This document shows, piece after piece, positions 7,035 through 13,700 of a stretch of 27,457 nucleotides of DNA (its first letter is position 1; each line of letters begins with the position of its first letter). The notes under the pieces are model-generated. The model was given only the letters and a program-made list of their open reading frames with translations. It did not search any database and was not told the origin of the DNA. Source of the DNA: Syntrophomonas sp. UBA5432 (GTDB taxonomy: Bacteria > Bacillota > Syntrophomonadia > Syntrophomonadales > Syntrophomonadaceae); contig DIRQ01000104.1 of the NCBI GenBank assembly GCA_002424365.1, forward strand, positions 18,440 to 45,896. The letters run 5' to 3'. The position numbers were made by a program, and so were the translations under genes.

Positions 7035-7295
7035 ATGGAGGTATTAAAAGTTTCAGCCAAGTCCAGTCCAAATTCAGTTGCAGGAGCACTGGCAGGTGTT
7101 CTTAGAGAAAAAGGAGCTGCAGAAATACAGGCTATAGGAGCAGGTGCTATTAACCAGGCCATTAAGGCGATTGCTATTGCCCGTGGATTTGTTGCTCCCA
7201 GTGGGATGGACTTGATATGTATCCCTGCTTTTACTGATATAATTATAGATGGCGAAGAGAGGACAGCTATTAAGTTGATTATTGAACCTCGTTAG
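7035..7295 (+). CDS. spoVS: Stage V sporulation protein S
   Basis: An 86-residue SpoVS of the Alba-like fold family. The whole sequence is diagnostic: MEVLKVSAKSSPNSVAGALA at the start and FVAPSGMDLICIPAFTDI in the second half. SpoVS acts in sporulation after engulfment in B. subtilis, affecting septation, coat and cortex formation. The ribosome site GAGGGAGG lies at 7021-7028. It has its own sigma-H-type promoter (6953-6981) and terminator (7328-7362), so it is probably a single-gene transcript. Its presence is the best evidence in the window for a spore-forming host, although Alba-like SpoVS proteins also occur in some non-sporulating bacteria. Confidence 0.97.
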   Translation: MEVLKVSAKSSPNSVAGALAGVLREKGAAEIQAIGAGAINQAIKAIAIARGFVAPSGMDLICIPAFTDIIIDGEERTAIKLIIEPR

Positions 7296-7327
7296 CACCT
7301 GGTATAGGGACTCATATGATAAGATAT

Positions 7328-7362
7328 AAAGAACCTGCTTATAGTAAGGCAGGTTCTTTCTT
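7328..7362 (+). terminator. Rho-independent terminator after spoVS
   Basis: A perfect 11-bp stem, AAAGAACCTGC (7328-7338) with GCAGGTTCTTT (7349-7359), has a 10-nt loop and a T-rich tail. Confidence 0.85.
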
Positions 7363-7413
7363 ATCATGTCATTTTCATTAATGATCGTTTCTAAAAGACA
7401 TGGGAGGTTTAGT

Positions 7414-8340
7414 ATGAAAATTGTAGATCTGCATTGTGATACCATTTCATGTTTACAAAAAAGTGGCCAGTCGTTATATGACAACAGCTACCACTTCGAC
7501 ATTATGAGGGCTCGAAAAGCTGGAATAGGACTACAATTTTTCGCTTTATTTGCTATGCCCCAGGGCATGAATGAGTCATTGCGCCAAATACTAAAACAGA
7601 TAGAAAAATATTGTACGGAGCTGGGTAAATACAAGGATTATCTACAGCCGGTTTTAACTTACGAAGATATTGTTACTGCTCGTAGTAGGCAAAAAATGGC
7701 CTGCATTCTGCACCTGGAAGGGGCAGATGCATTGGGAAATGATAGTGAAATTTTAAGTTTACTCTACCGCATAGGTCTACGTAGTTTAGGGCTTACCTGG
7801 AATAATCGTAATCTGTTGGCTGATGGAGTAGGAGAGGAACCTGGGGCAGGAGGGATTAGTAGTAAAGGTAAGGATATAATATATTCTATGGAGAAGCTAG
7901 GTGTAATTTTGGATCTCTCCCATGTATCAGTCAAAAGCTATTATGATGCATTAAATCTTTACCACAAACCGGTGATGGTAACTCATGCTAATGCCCGGTT
8001 TCTGTGTAATCACCGCCGCAACCTGGATGATAGCCAATTAAAAGCTCTGGCTGACAATGGCGGGGTGATTGGAATTAATCAGGTACCCGAGTTTATTAAG
8101 GAAGATGGCAAACCTAAACTAAATGATTTGCTGGATCATGTAGCTTATATTTCAGACCTTATAGGAGTAGAGTATGTAGCTCTGGGATCAGATTTTGATG
8201 GGGCAGATGTTTTGCTTATGCAAGGGGTTGAGGAATACAGCCAGTGGCCACAACTACTAGCCGCCAGAGGTTTTACCCCGGCGGAAACCTCCATGATTCT
8301 TAACGAAAACGCCCTAAGAGTGATTAAAGCAGTACTATAA
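7414..8340 (+). CDS. M19 family membrane dipeptidase (renal dipeptidase-like)
   Basis: A 308-residue zinc dipeptidase of the M19 family. Metal ligands are in the expected order: HCD in VDLHCDT (H7, D9), the bridging glutamate in LHLEGADAL (near residue 108), and histidines in DLSHVS and VTHANAR. GSDFDGAD near the C-terminus is the family's active-site aspartate region. Members cleave dipeptides, including those with a D-residue at the C-terminus, and bacterial ones are soluble despite the name; no signal peptide is visible. ATG 7414 with GGGAGG (7402-7407) is preferred over an in-frame ATG at 7366, which lies right after the spoVS terminator and has no ribosome site. The specific substrate is unknown. 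Confidence 0.9.
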   Translation: MKIVDLHCDTISCLQKSGQSLYDNSYHFDIMRARKAGIGLQFFALFAMPQGMNESLRQILKQIEKYCTELGKYKDYLQPVLTYEDIVTARSRQKMACILHLEGADALGNDSEILSLLYRIGLRSLGLTWNNRNLLADGVGEEPGAGGISSKGKDIIYSMEKLGVILDLSHVSVKSYYDALNLYHKPVMVTHANARFLCNHRRNLDDSQLKALADNGGVIGINQVPEFIKEDGKPKLNDLLDHVAYISDLIGVEYVALGSDFDGADVLLMQGVEEYSQWPQLLAARGFTPAETSMILNENALRVIKAVL

Positions 8341-8343
8341 ATA

Positions 8344-8444
8344 GTTATCAGTCATCGGTCGTCGGAGGGGAGTGATGAGTTATGGAGTACTACACAAAGG
8401 AACAATATTGATTCTCACCCCTTACCCCTTACTCAAAACTACTC
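8344..8444. repeat. GTCGTC/GAGTGAGG-type dispersed repeat, copy C
   Basis: The 145-nt spacer between the dipeptidase and PHP genes begins TTATCAGTCATCGGTCGTCGG and runs into GAGGGGAGTGATGAG. After about 30 nt an opposing pyrimidine arm follows (TTCTCACCCCTTACCCC, then CTTACTC; 8412-8434). The two arms are imperfect inverted copies of the GAGTNAGGGG unit. Open frames across it are judged non-coding. Confidence 0.5.
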
Positions 8445-8485
8445 ATACACCTGTAAACAGATGCACAAATTTGGGGGGCAATCAA

Positions 8486-9379
8486 ATGAAATACGAGTAC
8501 GATTTACATATACACACTACCGCCTCGGACGGGGTTCTGACACCTACAGAAATAATCGATATGGCCGTGGAAGTTGGTCTTAAAGGAATCGCTATAAGTG
8601 ACCATGATACGGTGGCAGGTCTAGAAGAGGCCCGGCAATACCTACATACTACCACCTACTCCCTGGACTTTATTCCGGGTATAGAACTAAATACTGAAGC
8701 TGAAGACGATGAAGTTCATATCCTGGGATATTTTATTGACCCTAATAACCCTGCTTTAAACCAGCGTTTGCAGACTATCTGCAATTCCCGCTACCTCAGA
8801 GCAGAGCAAATGGTGTCCCGTTTACAGGAAATAGGTTTAGAAATTGACTTTAAACAAGTAGAAGAATTAGCTCAGGGAAAATTAATAGCCCGACCTCATA
8901 TAGCCCGGGTTCTTATAAAAAATGATTATGCTAGTTCAATAAAAGAAGCTTTCGACAAATATATCGGGCGAGGAGCACCGGGATATGTTCCCCGTTACAA
9001 ATTTTCACCGGATGAAGCCATTGAACTAATAAAAAACGCTGGTGGGATTGCCGTACTGGCCCATCCCGGGTTAATAAAAGATCATAGGAAAGTAATCGAG
9101 GTTATTAATTCAGGAATAGAGGGATTGGAGGTTTTTTATCCTGAACATAGCCCGGAACAAATCCGCGAACTATTCGAACTGGCCCAACGTCACCACTTAC
9201 TGATTACCGGGGGCTCAGATTATCATGGTCCAGGTAGTTCGGAAAGTCGAGGCAACATGGGATCGGCTGCGGTCTCTAAAGAATTAGTGGATCAAATATA
9301 TACTTATCTAAATGAAAGGCATAATTGTCTACTATATAGTTTTTCCTTAACTCGCCCTGGATTGAGCCCTAAAAATTAA
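8486..9379 (+). CDS. PHP domain phosphoesterase (TrpH / nucleoside 3',5'-bisphosphate phosphatase family)
   Basis: A 297-residue PHP-family metallophosphoesterase. The four PHP motifs are visible: DLHIHTTASDG (residues 6-16), ISDHDTV, GIELNTEAEDDEVHILGYF and, toward the C-terminus, LAHPGLI and GSDYHG. The closest characterised relatives are the TrpH/RnmM group, which remove the 3' phosphate from nucleoside 3',5'-bisphosphates such as pAp and act on short RNA 5' ends. The start is ATG 8486 behind GGGGGG (8473-8478); an in-frame ATG at 8372 lies inside the repeat element and is rejected. RnmM-like activity would fit the RNA-turnover genes nearby (rny, ymdB), but that link is inference. Confidence 0.88.
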   Translation: MKYEYDLHIHTTASDGVLTPTEIIDMAVEVGLKGIAISDHDTVAGLEEARQYLHTTTYSLDFIPGIELNTEAEDDEVHILGYFIDPNNPALNQRLQTICNSRYLRAEQMVSRLQEIGLEIDFKQVEELAQGKLIARPHIARVLIKNDYASSIKEAFDKYIGRGAPGYVPRYKFSPDEAIELIKNAGGIAVLAHPGLIKDHRKVIEVINSGIEGLEVFYPEHSPEQIRELFELAQRHHLLITGGSDYHGPGSSESRGNMGSAAVSKELVDQIYTYLNERHNCLLYSFSLTRPGLSPKN

Positions 9380-9471
9380 TAATTAAATAAATAATAAGCA
9401 GGATTTATTTAGATTCTTGTAGAAAATAAAAGTGATACCTATTTCTATAGGCAATTCATCCTATTATCATG

Positions 9472-9500
9472 TTGACATTTAATCGACCATAAGATAGTTT
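9472..9500 (+). promoter_or_regulatory. Possible sigma-A promoter for the gene at 9617
   Basis: TTGACA (9472-9477), a 17-nt spacer and TAGTTT (9495-9500) lie in the 237-nt AT-rich spacer. A poorer sigma-H-like pair (GCAGGATTT 9398-9406, GTAGAAAAT 9419-9427, 12-nt spacer) lies further upstream. The spacer otherwise holds only a small hairpin (CCTAT/ATAGG, near 9438). Confidence 0.45.
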
Positions 9501-9616
9501 ATTCATTTCAATTCTACCAGCAGCGAGCAAATATTCATTCTTGACGAAAACTATTACTTAAGTACATATATTATATTGGAAGGATTATTCGTTAACTTTA
9601 CATCGGAGGTATGAAG

Positions 9617-10000
9617 GTGGAAACCAATATTTTTGGAATTCCTTCTACTGTTTTTGGCAGTAAGGAATGGAATGATTTAGAAAAGAAGGAATATGAACTA
9701 GGTCCGGAGCAATTATTGGACGAAATTGTAAGTAAAAAAACATGGTCTAATGTTGAAATATTATGGATTTTAAAGCGCTTAATTTTTTTCTACGGTAAGA
9801 AGGATGCACTGTTAAAAAAAGCTCCACCAGAACGATTAATGACTAATATGGTGGATATTTTAAGAGCCTTCTACATTGTTTTTGATATTGGTGATCCGGA
9901 AATCGACGTAAATCTTCGCAGTTATGTGTGTACCAAACTTTCTGACGCTACCTGGGGAATTGGTTCCTCCACCAGGGAGTATTTATACAAAATAAAATAA
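9617..10000 (+). CDS. Hypothetical protein
   Basis: I do not recognise this 127-residue protein. It reads METNIFGIPSTVFGSKEWND, then a charged helical stretch (EYELGPEQLLDEIVSK), an amphipathic segment with WSNVEILWILKRLIFFYGKK, a basic patch (ALLKKAPPERLM), then VDILRAFYIVFDIGDPEIDV and a C-terminus ending GIGSSTREYLYKIK. It has a single cysteine, no signal peptide and no clear membrane helix, and is probably a small helical cytoplasmic protein. GGAGG (9605-9609) gives 7-nt spacing to GTG 9617; the ATG at 9611 would touch the ribosome site and adds only two residues. It lies upstream of the UDG-like gene and the PHA operon, but a 122-nt gap with its own promoter-like signals separates it from the former. 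Confidence 0.7.
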   Translation: METNIFGIPSTVFGSKEWNDLEKKEYELGPEQLLDEIVSKKTWSNVEILWILKRLIFFYGKKDALLKKAPPERLMTNMVDILRAFYIVFDIGDPEIDVNLRSYVCTKLSDATWGIGSSTREYLYKIK

Positions 10001-10038
10001 TATTCATTAAAATACCATTTTAAAAACAATTTTCCTGA

Positions 10039-10068
10039 GAAGGAATATATTATATATATGTCGAATTC
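10039..10068 (+). promoter_or_regulatory. Sigma-H-like promoter upstream of the UDG-like gene
   Basis: GAAGGAATA (10039-10047) fits RNAGGAWWW fully. After 12 nt, GTCGAATTC (10060-10068) fits RNNGAATWW except at the last base. The match is about as good as the spoVS one, but the surrounding region is AT-rich and chance matches are possible. Confidence 0.5.
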
Positions 10069-10076
10069 TCCTGTAA

Positions 10077-10093
10077 ATGTATTTTAAATACAT
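10077..10093. promoter_or_regulatory. Palindrome, possible operator
   Basis: ATGTATTTTAAATACAT is a perfect 8-bp inverted repeat around one central T. It lies at the predicted start point of the sigma-H-like promoter and 29 nt before the ATG of the UDG-like gene, a typical repressor position. The cognate regulator is unknown. Confidence 0.4.
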
Positions 10094-10122
10094 CGTTGAT
10101 CTGGAGTTCTAGGGGGGCAAAA

Positions 10123-10752
10123 ATGGTGGTAGGAAATAGAGAACAGAACATCCGCCGCATTATTGAGATGGAAGACAGGATATGCCAATGTGAACGTTGC
10201 CCATCGCTGGTTAAGTGCCTGAGGAAACCATCTATGGGGAAAGGAGAATTAGACCCCGAAGCGTTGCTAGTTTTTGAATATGAAAACATTTTTACCAGGG
10301 ATATTAATAATATAATCAAACTGCGTAATATAATTAAACAGGAATTTGAACTGGATAAGATTTACCATACCTTTATGGTCAGATGTCAGCCTAAAGCTTG
10401 TACTACCAGACAGAGCGTTAATTGTTATGGACAGGGGAAATGGATTGATAAAGACTATACTTGTTTGTTAAATAACAAAGCTTGCGATGGTATACCGGTA
10501 AGACCGGGTACGGGCGAGATTATTTCTTGTCTACCTTTTCTACTTGAGGAAATAGAAATTCTACATCCAATGTATTTATTCTTATTTGGTGAAAGAGTAG
10601 CAGAATTTGTGTTGAAATCCTACGGAATTTACCATGGTTTTACTGTTAATAAACGCTACCAATATGAACAGATGATTTTTCTTACTTCAGTTAATGAAGA
10701 TGAATTCCGAAGAGATAACTGCCATCAACTAGTTAGTATAATATCTGTATAA
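10123..10752 (+). CDS. Divergent family-4 uracil-DNA-glycosylase-like protein, active site not conserved
   Basis: A 209-residue protein that follows the layout of family-4 (Fe-S) uracil-DNA glycosylases. The N-terminal CERC (C23, C26) matches the CxxC pair. FMVRCQPK (C88) matches the family's 'NVVKCRPP'. SCLPFLLEEIEILHPMYLF (C136) followed by FGERVAEFVL matches 'C...L..qi.ll.P..iv.lG..A'. All four expected cluster ligands are therefore present. The catalytic parts are not: the GE(A/G)PG-E motif is replaced by VFEYENIFTRD, and the C-terminal HPA/HPS motif by TSVNEDEF. An insertion between C88 and C136 carries four more cysteines (C93, C101, C114, C121). It is probably a DNA- or nucleotide-binding Fe-S protein that is not a classical glycosylase. 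ATG 10123 follows AGGGGGG (10111-10117); an in-frame start at 10096 lacks a site. Confidence 0.65.
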   Translation: MVVGNREQNIRRIIEMEDRICQCERCPSLVKCLRKPSMGKGELDPEALLVFEYENIFTRDINNIIKLRNIIKQEFELDKIYHTFMVRCQPKACTTRQSVNCYGQGKWIDKDYTCLLNNKACDGIPVRPGTGEIISCLPFLLEEIEILHPMYLFLFGERVAEFVLKSYGIYHGFTVNKRYQYEQMIFLTSVNEDEFRRDNCHQLVSIISV

Positions 10753-10851
10753 ATTGAAAATTGGCGCTAACCTATCTAATATCGTGTTAATAGCACATCT
10801 TTCCTAATTTAACTTCTAAAACCGATTATTCCATATTTTACATTATAAGGC

Positions 10852-10892
10852 TAATGCTTTAGACTTGTTTCACATGCACCTAAAGCAAATTA
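10852..10892. promoter_or_regulatory. Inverted repeat upstream of the PHA operon
   Basis: GCTTTAG (10856-10862) and CTAAAGC (10880-10886) are perfect inverted copies 17 nt apart, extended by TAAT (10852-10855) and ATTA (10889-10892) after small offsets. It lies in the 260-nt spacer before the phasin-like gene and is a candidate operator. I see no strong sigma-A promoter in this spacer; the best -35-like words (TTGTTT near 10865, TTGCAT near 10924) lack good partners. Confidence 0.35.
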
Positions 10893-11012
10893 ATCCATTC
10901 AAAATCACACCTATTATTTCTGTTTTTGCATATAGATAAAGAGTACCCAAAAAAGGGGGTGTTGTAACTTAACTGTCGGGTAAACACTTTCATTAGGGAG
11001 AGGAGTGGCTTT

Positions 11013-11357
11013 ATGAGCAACGAAAACATTAACAAGACTTTTACTATGTTAGAAAACTCAACTGAAAAGCTATGGGATATGTGGTTAGTAACCCTGGGTA
11101 GTATGTCCTGGTCTCAAGAACAGATTGAAACTATGGGGCATAAATATTTAGAACAGCGTAAAGTAGCCAGGGAGGAGGCTAATAAAGTTATTGAGGAACT
11201 TACCAACCAGGCCAAAAAGAATCAGCAGCAAATGCAAAGAATGATTCAAGAGGCTGTTATTAATGCATTTGATAATCTAGAGATTCCTACTTTTGATTAT
11301 ATAGATCAATTATCTAAGAAAGTAGATGAGCTGTCTAAAAAGGTAGATAATCTGTAG
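11013..11357 (+). CDS. Phasin-like PHA granule protein
   Basis: A 114-residue helical protein without cysteine or membrane segments. The N-terminal half is amphipathic (LENSTEKLWDMWLVTLGSMS) and the middle is Gln/Lys-rich (NQAKKNQQQMQRMIQEAV). The end, LEIPTFDYIDQLSKKVDELS, continues into a second KKVD heptad. The 'IP(T/S)...I..L...V.EL..KV' ending is the pattern of PhaF/PhaI-type phasins and of PhaE/PhaR synthase subunits. Phasins coat PHA granules and set their number and size. It is the first gene of the operon, has the ribosome site GGAGAGGAG just upstream, and is separated from phaR by a strong hairpin (11380-11407), which may let it be expressed more highly than the synthase. The assignment rests on pattern and context. 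Confidence 0.7.
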   Translation: MSNENINKTFTMLENSTEKLWDMWLVTLGSMSWSQEQIETMGHKYLEQRKVAREEANKVIEELTNQAKKNQQQMQRMIQEAVINAFDNLEIPTFDYIDQLSKKVDELSKKVDNL

Positions 11358-11379
11358 TTTTTTCGAGTACTGCAGTTTA

Positions 11380-11407
11380 GCGGTTATGACCACTAGGTCA
11401 TAACCGC
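11380..11407 (+). promoter_or_regulatory. Strong intercistronic hairpin between phasin gene and phaR
   Basis: A perfect 12-bp stem, GCGGTTATGACC (11380-11391) with GGTCATAACCGC (11396-11407), has the loop ACTA. The tail ATTGTATTTC is not a clean T-run, so this could be a leaky terminator or an mRNA 3'-end stabiliser. Confidence 0.7.
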
Positions 11408-11443
11408 ATTGTATTTCTGATTATGTAGGAGGGCAAATAGATA

Positions 11444-12013
11444 ATGCCAGAAGAAAGCAGTGCAAAGCAGAAACAGGCAGAGGCAAAAACCAACGTCAGT
11501 ATGCCTGATATCGTCGAGTTATGGAAGGAATTATATTTTAATGCCGAAGAATCCTGGGCCGATGCAACCAAGGAACTTATTACCAGTAAAGGCTTTATTC
11601 AAGTTTTGGATCAGATAAGGGATCAATATTTATCTTTTCATAAGGTTTCGCAACAGAATATAGATCAGTATTTAGAAGCTAATCCACTTCCTTCTAAAAA
11701 GGATATTGCCAGGATAGCAGAACTGATTATAGGACTTGAAGATAAAGTGGATAATTTTGACCTAAATTTTTCTAATAATATATTAAAAATAACTAGTAGC
11801 ATGATTAAACTGGTAGAGTTTCAGGAGCTTATGAAGCAGGAAATAGCGGAATTAAAACAGCAAACAGCCAGTATAAATAAAAAACTGGATACTATAAACA
11901 GAAAACTGAACGTAAAGACCCGCTCTCAGGATAATATTACAGAAGTCAAAGGTGGAGACGATAAGCCCGTAACAAAACCCAAAAGGAGTAAGAAAAAAGA
12001 TAGTGAGAGTTAA
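11444..12013 (+). CDS. phaR: PhaR-type PHA synthase subunit
   Basis: A 189-residue helical, highly charged protein. The segment DIVELWKELYFNAEESWADA is followed by NPLPSKKDIARIAELIIGLE and then DKVDNF; the latter resembles the 'LPS..DIARVA.LV..LE.KVD' region of Bacillus PhaR. PhaR pairs with PhaC to make active class IV synthase. The C-terminal quarter is a predicted coiled coil (QEIAELKQQTASINKKLDTI) followed by a Lys-rich tail (KPKRSKKKDS) that is longer than in typical Bacillus PhaR and could contact nucleic acid or the granule surface. AGGAGGG (11427-11433) precedes the ATG by 10 nt. The neighbouring phaJ and phaC confirm the context. PhaE of class III synthases is the alternative, but that family is usually longer. 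Confidence 0.85.
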   Translation: MPEESSAKQKQAEAKTNVSMPDIVELWKELYFNAEESWADATKELITSKGFIQVLDQIRDQYLSFHKVSQQNIDQYLEANPLPSKKDIARIAELIIGLEDKVDNFDLNFSNNILKITSSMIKLVEFQELMKQEIAELKQQTASINKKLDTINRKLNVKTRSQDNITEVKGGDDKPVTKPKRSKKKDSES

Positions 12014-12034
12014 ATATTATGGGGGTGTGGCTAA

Positions 12035-12493
12035 ATGATAGAGCATATATACAATGAACTGCAAATTGGAGATAAGGGGTATATAGAAAAAACCATTACT
12101 GAAACAGATGTGTATCTTTATGCCGGAATAACTGGCGATTTCAGCTGGCTTCATGTTAATGAGGTTAGGGCACGCAGAGGACATTTCAACACTCGTGTAG
12201 TTCATGGTATGTTGCTTATTGGTCTAATATCTAATGTGGTGGGTAACCGGATGCCTGGGGCAGGGACGATATATGAAACTCAAAATATTGATTTTTTGGC
12301 CCCTTGCTATATTAATGATACTGTCCGGGCTCAGACTGAAGTGATAGAAAAGCTACCACGAGGAAGAGTAAAATTACGAACTTCTTGTTATAACCAGAAT
12401 GATGAATTAATTCTTGATGGTGCAGCCATAGTTATACCGCCGCGTAAACATATTATTGAACGGACATTAAAGCAAATTAGTGAGGGGTTATAA
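12035..12493 (+). CDS. phaJ: (R)-specific enoyl-CoA hydratase, MaoC-like
   Basis: A 152-residue MaoC/hot-dog-fold hydratase. The catalytic pair lies in the hydratase motif AGITGDFSWLH (D35 and H40), close to Asp31/His36 of Aeromonas PhaJ; VVHGMLLIGLIS follows as in the family. It converts trans-2-enoyl-CoA from beta-oxidation to (R)-3-hydroxyacyl-CoA, the monomer used by PhaC. The ribosome site GGGGGTG lies just upstream. phaC begins 2 nt after its stop, so the two are probably translationally coupled. The operon has no phaA or phaB, so this enzyme is probably the main monomer supply. Confidence 0.9.
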   Translation: MIEHIYNELQIGDKGYIEKTITETDVYLYAGITGDFSWLHVNEVRARRGHFNTRVVHGMLLIGLISNVVGNRMPGAGTIYETQNIDFLAPCYINDTVRAQTEVIEKLPRGRVKLRTSCYNQNDELILDGAAIVIPPRKHIIERTLKQISEGL

Positions 12494-12495
12494 TT

Positions 12496-13587
12496 ATGGG
12501 CGAAAAGTTATATGTGTTAAGTGGAAGTGCTGACGAAGTAGGAGAAAAATTACAGGAAAGTTATGATCGCGTTCTGGATAGTACTCGAAAGTGGGCAGAA
12601 ATACTCAGTTTTGACCCGGATCCACAAACTGGCATGACTCCCAAAGATGTTGTTTGGCGTAAAAATAAATCCAAACTATACCGTTACTGTAGTAATGGTA
12701 TTAAGCACCGAACTCCAATACTCATACTTTACGCATTAATTAATAAAGCCTACATACTTGATCTTACACCAGGAATGAGTCTAGTCGAGCATTTAGTTAA
12801 TGAGGGTTTTGATGTATATATGCTCGAGTGGGGAGATTTTGAATGGGAGGATCGGCATTTAACGTTTGCTGATTTTGTGTTTGATTATATTGCTCATGCA
12901 GTTCGCAAGGTCTGTCAGTTTTCAAACTGTGATGAGCTTAGTATTATCGGATACTGCATGGGAGGAACTATGGCTGCTATGTATACCTCGCTATTTAAGC
13001 TACCTAAGGTTAGAAATATGGTATTTCTTGCCTCCCCCTTAAATTTTGAAAATGCCGGAATTTCATCTAAATGGATTAATTCCGGAGCTTTTGATGCCGA
13101 TAAAATTGCCGATACCTTTAAACTGGTACCCAGTAGCTTTGTTGATTACGGGGTTAAGATGTTAAATCCGGTTAATAATTTTTGGGGTACTTATACCCGC
13201 CTGTGGAAAGTAATAGATGAAGGTCTGTCTATAAAATCGTGGAAAGTCCTGAACAAGTGGGTAAATGACAACGTTAATTTCCCCGGGGGTGCTTACCGAC
13301 AATGGATTCGAGATATGTACCAGGAGAATCTGTTGATAAAAGGGGGAATATTTCTTCGCAGCCAGCAGGTGGATCTGAATAATATTGATGCTGCCTTGTT
13401 GGTACTGGCAGGGGAAAAAGACCATATTGTTTTACCCGAGCAAGCAAGGGCAGCCATGGATTACATGGGCTCCGGTGATAAGACCTATTACGAATTTCCT
13501 ATAGGACATGGAGGGCTTGTCTTCGGAGGTATAGCCAGGAATAAGGTGTTTCCTATTATTAGCCAGTGGCTGAGCGAGAGATCCTAA
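12496..13587 (+). CDS. phaC: Class III/IV poly(R)-hydroxyalkanoate synthase
   Basis: A 363-residue alpha/beta-hydrolase-fold PHA synthase, in length like the class III/IV enzymes (about 355-365) rather than the class I enzymes of about 590. The catalytic triad is visible: Cys154 in the lipase-like box GYCMGG, Asp309 in LAGEKDHIV, and His338 in GHGGLVFGG. The N-terminal part contains VEHLVNEGFDVYMLEWGDFE, typical of the family. It polymerises (R)-3-hydroxyacyl-CoA on the granule surface, and the linked phaR marks it as class IV. ATG 12496 has GAGGGG upstream, overlapping the end of phaJ. A strong terminator at 13613 closes the operon. Confidence 0.95.
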   Translation: MGEKLYVLSGSADEVGEKLQESYDRVLDSTRKWAEILSFDPDPQTGMTPKDVVWRKNKSKLYRYCSNGIKHRTPILILYALINKAYILDLTPGMSLVEHLVNEGFDVYMLEWGDFEWEDRHLTFADFVFDYIAHAVRKVCQFSNCDELSIIGYCMGGTMAAMYTSLFKLPKVRNMVFLASPLNFENAGISSKWINSGAFDADKIADTFKLVPSSFVDYGVKMLNPVNNFWGTYTRLWKVIDEGLSIKSWKVLNKWVNDNVNFPGGAYRQWIRDMYQENLLIKGGIFLRSQQVDLNNIDAALLVLAGEKDHIVLPEQARAAMDYMGSGDKTYYEFPIGHGGLVFGGIARNKVFPIISQWLSERS

Positions 13588-13612
13588 TATAAAAGGAATA
13601 AGTTAACAGCAA

Positions 13613-13649
13613 AACAGGGGATGGGCGTTGGCTCGTCCCCTGTTCTTTT
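13613..13649 (+). terminator. Rho-independent terminator after phaC
   Basis: A 14-bp stem pairs 13613-13626 (AACAGGGGATGGGC) with 13631-13644 (GCTCGTCCCCTGTT), including two G-T pairs, with loop GTTG and tail CTTTT. Confidence 0.9.
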
Positions 13650-13700
13650 AATAGCCGTTATTGAATAAAAATGGTCAAAAAGGTAAGTGGAGGCTGCAGC

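Noticed and set aside
7366..7413. Longer N-terminus for the M19 dipeptidase
   Set aside because: It begins right after the spoVS terminator without a ribosome site, and ATG 7414 has GGGAGG and the expected first metal-binding motif.
8372..8485. In-frame N-terminal extension of the PHP protein
   Set aside because: It lies in the repeat element, and ATG 8486 has a strong ribosome site directly before the first PHP motif.
10753..11012. Small gene in the spacer before the PHA operon
   Set aside because: Frames are broken by frequent stops. The ribosome-site-like AAAGGGGGTG near 10951 is followed at once by GTG TTG TAA.
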